A stretch of 64,000 nucleotides of DNA from JAFIHK01 sp041441455. Lineage in GTDB: Bacteria; Bacteroidota; Bacteroidia; Bacteroidales; UBA932. Location of the stretch: contig JASDTB010000051.1 of the NCBI GenBank assembly GCA_041441455.1, forward strand, positions 9,549-73,548, written 5' to 3'. Positions 35,786-45,282 of this stretch are shown piece by piece; position 1 is the first letter of the stretch, and every line of letters begins with the position of its first letter. Made by a program: the position numbers and the translations under genes. The notes under the pieces were generated by a model. That model ran no database searches and was not told the origin of the DNA. It saw only the letters and a program-made list of their open reading frames with translations.

Positions 35786-36808
35786 ATGGGAAAATTTGAT
35801 CCTTATAAAGAGAGAGGAAATAAAGATAGCGATTTTGAAGGACAATTGCGTCCTCAGGATTTTTCTGAGTTTTCTGGTCAAGAAAAAATTATTGAAAACC
35901 TTAAAATTTTTGTAAAAGCTGCAAAAATGAGGGGAGAATCTCTCGATCATGTTCTTCTTCATGGTCCTCCAGGATTAGGGAAGACAACTTTAGCACATAT
36001 TGTAGCAAATGAACTAGGTGTTAATATGAAAATTACTTCAGGTCCTGTTTTAGACAAACCTGGTGATTTAGCAGGATTGTTGACAGGTTTAGAACAAGGT
36101 GATGTTTTATTTATTGATGAAATTCACAGGTTATCTCCAATTGTTGAAGAATATCTCTATTCTGCAATGGAAGATTTTATTATTGATATCATGATTGATA
36201 AAGGTCCCGGTGCTAGGTCTGTTCAATTAACTCTCAATCCATTTACCCTTGTAGGTGCAACAACAAGAAGTGGATTACTAACATCACCATTAAGAGCAAG
36301 ATTTGGGATTCAATCACATCTTGAATACTATGATACACAGGTACTAATTAAAATAATAACAAGAAGTTCAGCTATTTTAAATGTAGAGATAGACAAAGAG
36401 GCAGCAGCTGAGATTGCGGGAAGGAGTAGGGGAACACCAAGAATAGCCAATGCTTTACTTAGAAGGGTCAGAGACTTTGCTCAGGTTAAAGGAGATGGAA
36501 AAATTGATATATCCATTACAAAATACGCCTTAGATGCGCTAAATATTGATAAAAGAGGATTAGATGCGATGGATAATAAAATCCTTAGCACAATTATTCA
36601 AAAATTTAAAGGGGGACCTGTTGGAGTTAGTACTATTGCAACAGCAGTGAGTGAAGACATAGGTACAATAGAGGAGGTATATGAACCGTTCCTGATAAAG
36701 GAAGGTTTTATTCAAAGAACTCCTAGAGGAAGAGAGGCAACAGATTTAGCATATTCACATCTTGGTCTTAAAAGAATAAATTACGGAGAATCATCACTAT
36801 TTGAATAA
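35786..36808 (+). CDS. ruvB: Holliday junction branch-migration helicase RuvB
   Basis: RuvB is the hexameric AAA+ motor that, with RuvA, drives branch migration of Holliday junctions. The 340-residue protein has Walker A GPPGLGKTTLAH near residue 60, Walker B LFIDEIHRL, sensor GATTRSGLLTSPLRARFG with the arginine finger region, and the C-terminal winged helix (FIQRTPRGREATDLAY). RuvA is encoded separately at 60096-60680, on the other strand. A C45-type hydrolase gene follows by 5 bases. Confidence 0.98.
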   Translation: MGKFDPYKERGNKDSDFEGQLRPQDFSEFSGQEKIIENLKIFVKAAKMRGESLDHVLLHGPPGLGKTTLAHIVANELGVNMKITSGPVLDKPGDLAGLLTGLEQGDVLFIDEIHRLSPIVEEYLYSAMEDFIIDIMIDKGPGARSVQLTLNPFTLVGATTRSGLLTSPLRARFGIQSHLEYYDTQVLIKIITRSSAILNVEIDKEAAAEIAGRSRGTPRIANALLRRVRDFAQVKGDGKIDISITKYALDALNIDKRGLDAMDNKILSTIIQKFKGGPVGVSTIATAVSEDIGTIEEVYEPFLIKEGFIQRTPRGREATDLAYSHLGLKRINYGESSLFE

Positions 36809-36813
36809 TAAAA

Positions 36814-38019
36814 ATGAAAAAGAGTCTTAAAATTTTCTTGACAGCACTTGTATTAACGATTACAACATCTGCTTATCCGTGCACTTCTGCAATCATATCG
36901 GGTAAATTAACACCTGATGGTAGACCTCTATTATGGAAACATAGAGATACTGGAGAAGACAATAATAGAGTTCAATATTTTAAAACAGATAAATATAATT
37001 TCATTGGTCTTGTAAATAGTAATGATTCTACAGGGATTGTTTGGGCAGGAACAAATAGTGTAGGATTCTCAATCATAAACACTGCCTCATATAATTTAAA
37101 AGACGACAATGTGAAAGAGATGGATATGGAGGGTCATCTAATGTTTAAAGCATTAACACAATGCAAAACAATTGCAGACTTTGAAAAATTTTTGGAAAAA
37201 TTACCAAGACCAATGAGAGTAGAAGCAAATTTTGGAGTAATTGATTCAGAAGGAGGAGCAGCATATTATGAAGTAAATAATACAAAATTTACTAAAGTAG
37301 ATGTTAATGACCCAAAGGTAGCACCATTAGGGTATTTAGTATATACAAATTTTTCATATACAGGTAGATATAATCAGGGCATGGGATATATAAGATATCA
37401 AAATGCTAATAACATCCTAATAAGACAATCATCTGTTGGAGAAATTACACCTGAATGGATTTATGACAATCTTTCAAGATCATATTATCATTCAATATTA
37501 AATATTGATTTAAAAAACCAAAAAGAGGCAATAGAAAAGAGTGGGGGATGGTTCATAGATCAAGATTTTATACCAAGAAAAACATCTACTGCATCAATTG
37601 TATTCAAAGGAGTAAAAAAAGGAGAGGATCCATTAAATACAGTTATGTGGACTATGATAGGTTTTCCACCTACTGCAATTGCGGTTCCACTATGGGTAAG
37701 GTATTCAAATCAGATACCTTCAACTCTTCAGAGATCAAAAGAGAGCGAAAACGCATATGCTTGTACATCTTCAGTAACATTAAAATGGAGACTTTTTCCA
37801 ATAACACGAGGTAATGGAAATAAATACTTCAGATATTCTTTAATAACTAATTCAAATCAAAACGGATACCAGGAGATATTAAAAAAATATGAAAAAGAAA
37901 TTTTTAATCTGTACAAGCCATTAACAAACGATAATATAACATTTAGTGAAAGTGAATTAATTACTCTAAAAAATAAAGTCGATTCAATTATTATAAAAGC
38001 ATATAAAACAATATTATAG
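36814..38019 (+). CDS. exported C45-type (acyltransferase-like) Ntn hydrolase
   Basis: This 401-residue protein resembles the isopenicillin-N acyltransferase/carcinine hydrolase group of Ntn hydrolases. A signal peptide of about 20 residues is followed by Cys23 in AYPCTSAIISGK, which would become the N-terminal nucleophile after cleavage. The next strands, LLWKHRDTGEDNN and NSVGFSIINTAS, fit the fold. Members cleave or transfer acyl groups on amide bonds; the substrate here is unknown. It lies 5 bases after ruvB, so it may be co-transcribed, but nothing links the two functionally. A terminator follows. Confidence 0.8.
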   Translation: MKKSLKIFLTALVLTITTSAYPCTSAIISGKLTPDGRPLLWKHRDTGEDNNRVQYFKTDKYNFIGLVNSNDSTGIVWAGTNSVGFSIINTASYNLKDDNVKEMDMEGHLMFKALTQCKTIADFEKFLEKLPRPMRVEANFGVIDSEGGAAYYEVNNTKFTKVDVNDPKVAPLGYLVYTNFSYTGRYNQGMGYIRYQNANNILIRQSSVGEITPEWIYDNLSRSYYHSILNIDLKNQKEAIEKSGGWFIDQDFIPRKTSTASIVFKGVKKGEDPLNTVMWTMIGFPPTAIAVPLWVRYSNQIPSTLQRSKESENAYACTSSVTLKWRLFPITRGNGNKYFRYSLITNSNQNGYQEILKKYEKEIFNLYKPLTNDNITFSESELITLKNKVDSIIIKAYKTIL

Positions 38020-38040
38020 TATATAATTATAAAATGTTAT

Positions 38041-38066
38041 AGGGAGACAAGTTCTCCCTTTTTTGT
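38041..38066 (+). terminator. intrinsic terminator after the C45-type hydrolase
   Basis: GGGAGA pairs with TCTCCC across a 5-base loop, followed by a run of T. The rest of the 188-base spacer before the next gene is AT-rich and shows only a promoter box. Confidence 0.75.
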
Positions 38067-38154
38067 TATATTTTATCATATAATTTTAAATATGCTGTCA
38101 TAATATTTCATAATGAATGATAATTCAGTTATTTGTATGTATTAAAAATTAATA

Positions 38155-38162
38155 TAACTTTG
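38155..38162 (+). promoter_or_regulatory. -7 promoter box for the exported four-gene cassette
   Basis: TAACTTTG on the plus strand matches TAnnTTTG, 45 bases before the first cassette gene. Confidence 0.5.
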
Positions 38163-38207
38163 GTTGATTCAATATAATTTAAAGAAAAACAACCTAAACA
38201 AATAACC

Positions 38208-39524
38208 ATGAAAAAACTAATTATTTTTGTAACTACATTATTGATATGTTGTTCGCAAACTTTATACTCACAAATTGATTTAAAAAGAGTAGTAAAAAAT
38301 GTTCAGAAAAAGACTGAAAAGAAGATTGAAAGTAAAATAGAAAAAACTCTTAATAATGGGGTAGACTCTGTCTTACAAAGAACTGAAAAAGGTATAAAAA
38401 ATGGGGTAACGTCTAAAACAAAAAAGGACTCAACAGCACTACCTCAAACAAACCAAGTAAACAACAATAAATCAAATAGCACTATTGCTAAAACAATAGA
38501 TTCGCAGCAAAATCAACAATTACAACCAACTCTTCAATGGAGCACATATGATTTTGTGCCTGGAACAGAGATCATTTTCGAAGACGACTTTAAAAATGAA
38601 AAGAATGGAGAATTTCCATCACGTTGGGATATGGTAAAAGGAGGTCTTATAGAGAATGCTGTATTTGATGGAGTAAATGTTGTGTACTTTAAAAAAACTA
38701 ATGCTAATGTACCTCACGCAATTACTCCATTATTGAAAGTAAGTAAAGCAGACTATCTTCCAGAAGAATTTACAATTGAATTAGATTGTTATTTTGGTAG
38801 TGGTCCAAGTGGTAAATCAAACTATGTAAACACAGACTATTATTTATTTTTATACGATATCAAAAATCAGAAAAATATAATGAGTTTTTCAAAGCCTATA
38901 AGAATATCGTTTAATAAGTTAGATTATAATTTAATAGGAGATACATACCCAGGAATATCAGATACTAAACAATTTACTGGTTGGAGACATGTATCTATAT
39001 CATTCAATAAAAGAGCATTAAAATGTTATTTGGATGATAAAAGATTAGTTAATATTCCAAATTGTGATTTTAATCCAACAGGAATTATGTTATCCTATCA
39101 CAATGTATCAGGCAATAATTTTGGAATAATAAAAAACGTTAAAATAGCTAAAGGTGCAGTTCCTCTATATGATAAGATATTATCTGATGGTAAATTTGTT
39201 ACACATGGAATTAAATTCGATGTAAATAAAGCAACAATTAAGTCTGAAAGTATGGGCACAATCAACTATGTTTATACTATGATGAAAGATAATCCTGAAC
39301 TTAATTTTTCTGTAGAAGGTCACACAGATTCTGATGGTGATAACTCACTTAACCAAAGTTTATCTGATCAAAGAGCAAAAGCTGTCATGAATCAATTAAT
39401 ATCAATGGGAATTGCAGAAAACAGACTGAAATACAAAGGCTGGGGAGAGACAAAACCAATGTCTGATAATAATACTCCTGAAGGAAAGGCTAATAATAGA
39501 AGAGTAGAATTTGTTAAATTTTAA
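38208..39524 (+). CDS. OmpA-family protein with a central beta-sandwich-like region
   Basis: This 438-residue exported protein starts with a signal peptide (MKKLIIFVTTLLICCSQTLYSQ). A lysine-rich helical stretch (about 25-75) and a low-complexity linker come next. Residues 110-325 look like a LamG/concanavalin-type sandwich (EIIFEDDFKNEKNGEFPSRW, FTIELDCYFG). An OmpA C-terminal domain follows (about 330-438) with FDVNKATI, the peptidoglycan-binding VEGHTDSDGDNSLNQSLSDQ and RAKAVMNQL, and NNRRVEF. The OmpA domain should hold the protein to the cell wall, and the sandwich may bind a ligand. It is the first gene of a four-gene exported cassette. Confidence 0.82.
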   Translation: MKKLIIFVTTLLICCSQTLYSQIDLKRVVKNVQKKTEKKIESKIEKTLNNGVDSVLQRTEKGIKNGVTSKTKKDSTALPQTNQVNNNKSNSTIAKTIDSQQNQQLQPTLQWSTYDFVPGTEIIFEDDFKNEKNGEFPSRWDMVKGGLIENAVFDGVNVVYFKKTNANVPHAITPLLKVSKADYLPEEFTIELDCYFGSGPSGKSNYVNTDYYLFLYDIKNQKNIMSFSKPIRISFNKLDYNLIGDTYPGISDTKQFTGWRHVSISFNKRALKCYLDDKRLVNIPNCDFNPTGIMLSYHNVSGNNFGIIKNVKIAKGAVPLYDKILSDGKFVTHGIKFDVNKATIKSESMGTINYVYTMMKDNPELNFSVEGHTDSDGDNSLNQSLSDQRAKAVMNQLISMGIAENRLKYKGWGETKPMSDNNTPEGKANNRRVEFVKF

Positions 39525-39535
39525 ATAAAATAAAG

Positions 39536-41488
39536 ATGAAGAGATTGATAATATTTACAATACTTCATCTTTGTTTTTTATTTTCTTTTCATCAGGTAGC
39601 GCAAGCACAAGATGTAACGAAAGTATATTCAATAGATGAATTGTATGATGTTATACAACAGATTGTTGACAATTCAGACAATGGATTAAGCGATGTTGAC
39701 CCATATGGTTTTCATATTACTGTAAAAGTTACAGTAAAACAACAAGGCCAATTAGTTAACATTGTAAATCCATCTGTTATACAATCAATTGTAGAATCTA
39801 AAATTGCAGAACACAATTTCGATAGATTTAATCTAGAGACAGATACAGAGAGGGTAATTAAAGATGGATTTGTTTATATTGGAGTAGGATTAACGCCCCT
39901 AAATGCAAGAAATGAATCATTTGCAACTAATTTCCAATCTTATACTTTTAAGGATAGTAAAGATGGAAAATCTGATATCTATGTCGTACATATTGGAGCT
40001 CAGTGGATCATTTCAACTCCAAAAGATGGAAATATATCAGGAAACGTCTATTATGTTGACGATAATGGAGCAAAGGCATTACTTGCAGATAGACCATTTT
40101 TGTCAACTACAAATGAAAAAAAGGTTACATATCGAAGGTTGGGCCCAGGTAATGAACAATTAAATTCAGGAGAACCAGAAAAGGTGAATTGGTTTCCTTT
40201 TTTACAGAACAAATCTAATTTTCAAATCACATCTCTTAATCCTGGTCACTATTTCCCTCAAGTAAAGGTCAATGGATGTATTCAAAAATTTGATGACAAA
40301 GATGTAAATATCGACGAAGAGGCAGTGATTAAAACAGAAGGTATTTTTAGGTACGATAACCCAACAAAAGGGCAAAAAATAGTTAGACCTAATTCTGTAA
40401 AGGCTTCAACAATAGATAAAAAGGAGATATTCACAACATTCAGTACTAAAAACAAACTTGAAGGTTACATATTAACTGAGGGACAAAATGTAGGAAAATG
40501 GAAGGACTCAAACTTAGTCCCTGCAGATTCGGTACAAATTCTAAAAAATAATACAAAAGTCTGGTTAGAGCCATACGGATGGACCTCGAATTCAATGAGG
40601 TTTCCTGAACCTAAAATAGCTGAAGCTGGTTACTATAAATTCGAAAACCTACCAAGCGGAGTATATCTTCTTTACCTTGAAAATCAAAAAGCTAAAGGAA
40701 AAATTGTATCTATTTGTAATACAGATGAAAATGATAGACCTAAAGAGGCAAATATGACATATCAACAAAATATTGGCTCAAGTGGTTACGAAATAACATT
40801 AGATTATTCTTACTCCTTTGGAGGTAACTCATTAAAAATTAAGGCTATTTGGGACAATGTTGTAATAGGCTTTGGAGATCAGAATTACATACCTCAAAAA
40901 TACAAAACAGCTACACATCCAAATAAAGATTCATTAGGCAATTATGTTGATATTAAAGGCAACATCATACAACCACCATATGTATTTATCGATCACCCAT
41001 ATTATGCCGTTTGTGGAGATAATTTAAGGTATTGTTCTGATGTATTAAAAATGGAAAACAAAAAACCTCGACATTTTTCATATGAACATTCAGGTGAAAT
41101 TTTAGGACAAATTGCACTAAAAGCTGATTTTGAAGAAGAAAATCTTTATGATCAATTAGAAGTTATTGAATATAAGAAAAACTCAACCTTATTACAAGGT
41201 GAACAAGTTTCACAAGGGGTGTACTTTACTTGGCAGTTTGTCTTTACATTTAAAGCAGATGACCAAGTAGTTAGTATAGTAACGGTTGCTGCTTCAGAAA
41301 TTTATGACTGGATTGATAAAAGCAGAAATAATGAGGGACTTCATGAATCAGTTGTCTTTGGTGGTGGCATTGTAGATGCAAAAGTTGGTCAAGATATTAT
41401 CGATAAAATTATTGAAGGTAAAGACTTTACTTTTACTAAAAAGAATGAAGTTGCAACTTATACAATAAGTGCCAAAATGAATAAGTAA
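39536..41488 (+). CDS. large exported protein of unknown function
   Basis: I do not recognise this 650-residue protein. It has a signal peptide ending QVAQAQ and no membrane span after it. Parts look like beta-sandwich repeats: one region, KIAEAGYYKFENLPSGVYLL, resembles carboxypeptidase-regulatory or Cna-B-like folds, and another, GNISGNVYYVDDNGAK, may be a second copy. The C-terminal 120 residues (DQLEVIEYKKNSTLLQGEQ onward) form a separate unit. Four cysteines lie in NGCIQKF, SICNTDE and CGDNLRYCSD. It starts 11 bases after the OmpA gene and 23 bases before the next, so the cassette is co-transcribed. Confidence 0.75.
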   Translation: MKRLIIFTILHLCFLFSFHQVAQAQDVTKVYSIDELYDVIQQIVDNSDNGLSDVDPYGFHITVKVTVKQQGQLVNIVNPSVIQSIVESKIAEHNFDRFNLETDTERVIKDGFVYIGVGLTPLNARNESFATNFQSYTFKDSKDGKSDIYVVHIGAQWIISTPKDGNISGNVYYVDDNGAKALLADRPFLSTTNEKKVTYRRLGPGNEQLNSGEPEKVNWFPFLQNKSNFQITSLNPGHYFPQVKVNGCIQKFDDKDVNIDEEAVIKTEGIFRYDNPTKGQKIVRPNSVKASTIDKKEIFTTFSTKNKLEGYILTEGQNVGKWKDSNLVPADSVQILKNNTKVWLEPYGWTSNSMRFPEPKIAEAGYYKFENLPSGVYLLYLENQKAKGKIVSICNTDENDRPKEANMTYQQNIGSSGYEITLDYSYSFGGNSLKIKAIWDNVVIGFGDQNYIPQKYKTATHPNKDSLGNYVDIKGNIIQPPYVFIDHPYYAVCGDNLRYCSDVLKMENKKPRHFSYEHSGEILGQIALKADFEEENLYDQLEVIEYKKNSTLLQGEQVSQGVYFTWQFVFTFKADDQVVSIVTVAASEIYDWIDKSRNNEGLHESVVFGGGIVDAKVGQDIIDKIIEGKDFTFTKKNEVATYTISAKMNK

Positions 41489-41511
41489 ACATCAAACTAA
41501 ACTAATAAGCT

Positions 41512-42147
41512 ATGAAAAAAAGATTTATTCTATTAACTATTGCTACAGGATTACTATTTTCTTGTAACAATCAAAAATCGGTTGATGAAAACACCGAAGC
41601 TAATTACTCAAGTCTAGTAATTGAATATGTTACAGACTATGAAATGGCAGGGATGAAAATTAGCGAAAAGGAGACAAAATGGGTAGATAAAAAGAATAAC
41701 AGAGAGGCCTCTTTATCGATTAAAGAGTCAACTGTTATGGGAGTTGTAACAAAAGAGGAGACGTTTACCTTAAACGATGGTGTATGGTATTACAACATTA
41801 ATTTGTCAGATAAGACTGGAACTAAGATGAAAATTGAAGATGTTAAAGAAACAGCAATGGCACTTGCAATGTTTGTAAACATTGATGAAACAGGTATGAA
41901 AGAATTCATTGAGAAAAATGGAGGAAAAGTACTTGGAAATGAAATGTTTTTAGACAAAGATTGTTTTGTATACGAAATGACAGGAACTAAACAGTGGATG
42001 TACAAAGGTGAGGTTCTTAAGATGATGTTGGGTGATAAAATAATGAAGCAAGCTGTTAAAATCGAAGAAGATGTCACCATACCAGATGATAAGTTTAAGC
42101 TTCCAGAAGGTGTTACTATTACAGAAATAAAAAATATACTAGAATAA
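41512..42147 (+). CDS. small lipoprotein of unknown function
   Basis: This 211-residue protein begins with a lipoprotein signal (ATGLLFSC, Cys18). The mature part is beta-rich and charged, with ETKWVDKKNNREASLSIKES and FTLNDGVWYYNINLSDKTGT, similar in style to outer-membrane-associated DUF lipoproteins that fold as LolA-like half barrels. I cannot name a family. It is the third cassette gene, with 5 bases to the fourth. Confidence 0.72.
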   Translation: MKKRFILLTIATGLLFSCNNQKSVDENTEANYSSLVIEYVTDYEMAGMKISEKETKWVDKKNNREASLSIKESTVMGVVTKEETFTLNDGVWYYNINLSDKTGTKMKIEDVKETAMALAMFVNIDETGMKEFIEKNGGKVLGNEMFLDKDCFVYEMTGTKQWMYKGEVLKMMLGDKIMKQAVKIEEDVTIPDDKFKLPEGVTITEIKNILE

Positions 42148-42152
42148 CGATT

Positions 42153-42908
42153 ATGTTAAAAAAAACATTTCTATTTATCCTATTTGTGTCAATGTTTTTA
42201 ACAACATCAATGGCACAAAATCAAAAACTACCATTCAGCTTTTCTGATTTTGAAAAGTGGGCGAAACAGATTACTATTCCCGGCTATTCGTTAATGCAAT
42301 GTGAAAATGAAGATAATTTTAGCTATGTAGCTAATCTTGTGTCATCATCTCAAGCACTTTTGCAAGTGAGAATTGAAAATAGCTCAAGATTCAAGTCCTC
42401 TACATCTGGAATGCAGGGAGCAGTTAAATATATTTGGAAAGGATATGAAGCAGTTTATAGTGCAAATAATTATAGTTCTGTTTTTATTTTCAATGTACCA
42501 GATAATAAAATTGCTGTTCTAATTGGAGTTCCTAACAAAGTTGATAAGGTTAAAATGGAAGATTTTGCTTCTAAGATTAAATTCCAAAACCTTAAACCGG
42601 GAGGAGCAGGGGAGAGTGAAGTAGCTTGGCCTGCAGAGATACCTGCAGAATGCAGAATAAAATCTGTTGAATCAATTGAATCACAAGGACCAGATGATAT
42701 TTATAAAAATGTAATAAAGGTCAAGGCATTTATGAATAATTCACTAGTTCAATCCCTTGAAGCATTAATGAAGAAATATAAGACAGAAGATCTAAGCATA
42801 ATTAAAATGGAAAAATTAGATTTTTGTGCAGAAATAGAATCTCTCCCTCAATTGAAAGCTTTCTTTCAAGAGGGAGAGATTGTAACCTTCACATATTACG
42901 TTAAATAG
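42153..42908 (+). CDS. exported protein of unknown function
   Basis: This 251-residue protein has a signal peptide ending TSMAQ. The first half has an FSFSDFEKWAKQITIPGYSL opening and a strand-rich core; the second half begins at about residue 150 (SEVAWPAEIPAECRIKSVES) and may be a second, related domain. No catalytic motif stands out. It closes the cassette. A terminator hairpin for this strand lies about 50 bases further on, inside the 3' end of the convergent hexosaminidase gene. Confidence 0.72.
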   Translation: MLKKTFLFILFVSMFLTTSMAQNQKLPFSFSDFEKWAKQITIPGYSLMQCENEDNFSYVANLVSSSQALLQVRIENSSRFKSSTSGMQGAVKYIWKGYEAVYSANNYSSVFIFNVPDNKIAVLIGVPNKVDKVKMEDFASKIKFQNLKPGGAGESEVAWPAEIPAECRIKSVESIESQGPDDIYKNVIKVKAFMNNSLVQSLEALMKKYKTEDLSIIKMEKLDFCAEIESLPQLKAFFQEGEIVTFTYYVK

Positions 42909-42912
42909 CTAA

Positions 42913-45117
42913 TTATTCAATACGCAAATCTTGAAGACATAATATATGTCCATCATTTGAAGCCGTGATATTAATTTTCACGGCTTTTATTTTTTCTTTA
43001 GGGTAGATAATGCATTTACCTTCAATAAAATTTCCAGCTTTTACATACGTTGATCCATCATAGCTAATTTCTACATTTCCATCAGTAATATAATAAAAGT
43101 CAATATTTGGAATTCCACTATCGATTGTAATTTTTTTACTATCTACTGGATTATCAAACATATATATTAAGTAATCACCACCAACTACTCTACCAATACT
43201 TCTTGAGTAACTATTGAAATTATAGTCAGTTAGATTTTTGAACGAGAATTTTTCATTATCCTTAATTGAAGAAATAATTGAAGTAGAAGGTTTTTGGAAC
43301 ACATATTCTACATTTGATACTCCTACTGATATGCTTTTTATCTGATCTTTATAAAAGTTACGGAATTTAAACTTGAAAGGATTATCAGTATAAATTTCAC
43401 CATTATAGATCGGAGAATAAGAATTTGGCTCAGTACCGTCGATCGAGTACCTAGTAATTAAACTATTGTTTCCATTAGAGCTAACAGAGATTTTATTATT
43501 CTCAAATTTTGCAGTAGGATATGGAATTCTAAAAGCAATTCCCATTTCAAACATTCTTGAATAGTGTTTTTCCTCTAATATTTTGTAAAACTCATTGTAA
43601 TTTTTGTTTTTAGCAGATGTCCAACCAACTTCAGCTATTGCCAACATTCTTGGAAATAGTTGATAATCTATAAAATTTTCTGGTTTCTGAAGGAGCTCCG
43701 TCCATAACGCACCTTGAACTCCAATAACATATTTAAAATCGTCAATTTTAAGTGAATCTGAGTTATGAGGTACAAAAGAGTAAGCTTTCTCTAATGTAAC
43801 AATTCCTGCCCAATTATGACCTCTTTCCGCCAGCGATTGTTTCATATCAAAATAACAGTATGCGCCTGGCATCATAACTGTTGGTTGAGCCCTTCTCGCA
43901 GACTCAAATCCTTTATTTATACTTCTCCAAGCATAAACTATGGTGTTTGGATCAAGATTCTTCTCTTCTAGTATTTCATCCCAACCAGCAATATTTTTAC
44001 CATATTTATTTGCAATTTTTTCTAACCTCTTTACAAAATGACCTAATAGTTGAGAACTTTTTTGAAATCCATTTTCTTTCATTAAATCACCACATAGGCT
44101 ACATTTTTCCCAAGATGAGGTATTTACCTCGTCTCCTCCAATATGAATATATTTTGACGGGAATAGCTTACTTAACTCTTTGATAATATCATCAAGCATT
44201 TTATAGTTCTTCTCATTACCCACACACCAAACATTATTTTTTTCACCTTGAACACTCTCTCCATGATCCTTGCCAGAACAAAGCACCTCTGGATAGGTAG
44301 CGGTTACGGCTTTACTATGACCAGGTAAATCTATTTCAGGTATAATTTCAATGTTTCTATCAGATGCATATTTAACAATCTCCTTAACATCATTTTGAGA
44401 ATAATATCCACCATTTCTCTCTTTACCAGAACCGAAAGCTGCTGGTAGAACCTCATTTTCACCTCTCCAAGCACCTTTACTAGTCAATAAAGGATATTTT
44501 TTGATTTCAATTCTCCATCCATTGTCATCTGTCAAGTGCCAATGAAATTTATTAATCTTATGATAAGACAACCAATCGATATAGTTAAGAATGATTTTTT
44601 TACTAAAAAAAGTTCTTGAGACATCAAGCATCATTCCACGATATGAAAATTCTGGTGAATCTTCAATATCAAGAACATTTATATTAACTTTATTATCTGC
44701 ATGTTTGCTGCCTGAATAAACTCTGTCAGGGAACAGTTGTAAAAGTGACTGAATTCCATAAAACACACCCGATTTTGAAGAACTTTTAATTATAATTCTC
44801 TCTTTTTCAACAATCAATTTGTATCCTTCTTCAACAATATTATAACTCTTATTTAAATCAATAACAAGATTAGCTTTTTCAGCATTTGACTCAATTAAAC
44901 ATTTAGAAAAATTTTCAATTTTACTCTTTAGGTAGTCTCTATTGAAGCTCTCTGATTCATTGCTATACACTTTAAATACACCAGTGAATTGGAATTTTTC
45001 ATTAGCGACACTAAATTTATTTGGTTTTGGAATAATTGTCATTCCATTTTGACCAATTGCAGTAATGTAAAAATTCAACGAAAGAGCGATTAGGAAAATA
45101 AGTTTTGTTTTTTTCAT
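42913..45117 (-). CDS. beta-N-acetylhexosaminidase, GH20
   Basis: This exported enzyme removes terminal N-acetylglucosamine or N-acetylgalactosamine from glycans. I start at the ATG at 45117 because it begins a clear signal peptide (MKKTKLIFLIALSLNFYITA); the open frame extends 19 residues further. The 734-residue protein has the GH20 N-terminal domain, then the catalytic barrel from YRGMMLDVSRTFFSK. The Asp-Glu catalytic pair is in HIGGDEV, near residue 327. A C-terminal chitobiase-type domain (TRYSIDGTEPNSYSPIYNGE) and a discoidin-like end follow. It is a lone leftward gene, typical of glycan-foraging Bacteroidota, but without SusC/D neighbours. Confidence 0.95.
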   Translation of the reverse strand: MKKTKLIFLIALSLNFYITAIGQNGMTIIPKPNKFSVANEKFQFTGVFKVYSNESESFNRDYLKSKIENFSKCLIESNAEKANLVIDLNKSYNIVEEGYKLIVEKERIIIKSSSKSGVFYGIQSLLQLFPDRVYSGSKHADNKVNINVLDIEDSPEFSYRGMMLDVSRTFFSKKIILNYIDWLSYHKINKFHWHLTDDNGWRIEIKKYPLLTSKGAWRGENEVLPAAFGSGKERNGGYYSQNDVKEIVKYASDRNIEIIPEIDLPGHSKAVTATYPEVLCSGKDHGESVQGEKNNVWCVGNEKNYKMLDDIIKELSKLFPSKYIHIGGDEVNTSSWEKCSLCGDLMKENGFQKSSQLLGHFVKRLEKIANKYGKNIAGWDEILEEKNLDPNTIVYAWRSINKGFESARRAQPTVMMPGAYCYFDMKQSLAERGHNWAGIVTLEKAYSFVPHNSDSLKIDDFKYVIGVQGALWTELLQKPENFIDYQLFPRMLAIAEVGWTSAKNKNYNEFYKILEEKHYSRMFEMGIAFRIPYPTAKFENNKISVSSNGNNSLITRYSIDGTEPNSYSPIYNGEIYTDNPFKFKFRNFYKDQIKSISVGVSNVEYVFQKPSTSIISSIKDNEKFSFKNLTDYNFNSYSRSIGRVVGGDYLIYMFDNPVDSKKITIDSGIPNIDFYYITDGNVEISYDGSTYVKAGNFIEGKCIIYPKEKIKAVKINITASNDGHILCLQDLRIE
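42960..42995 (+). terminator. terminator for the exported cassette, inside the hexosaminidase 3' end
   Basis: AAGCCGTGA (42960-42968) pairs with TCACGGCTT (42978-42986), followed on the plus strand by a T-rich run. It is antisense to the last codons of the convergent hexosaminidase gene. Confidence 0.7.
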
Positions 45118-45182
45118 GAGCGTATTATTTAACAATAGTTTTGACACGTAAGTTTTGCATTTGTTTAATAACATAAATTACT

Positions 45183-45190
45183 CAAATATA
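45183..45190 (-). promoter_or_regulatory. -7 promoter box for the hexosaminidase
   Basis: TATATTTG on the minus strand matches TAnnTTTG, about 65 bases before the chosen start. Confidence 0.5.
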
Positions 45191-45282
45191 ACAGCAAATT
45201 TTTCAATTGATCAATTACAGAAGATATAATTGTGTATATGAGTTAAAATGATTAAAATTGCACACTTTTAAAATAGTAAAAA

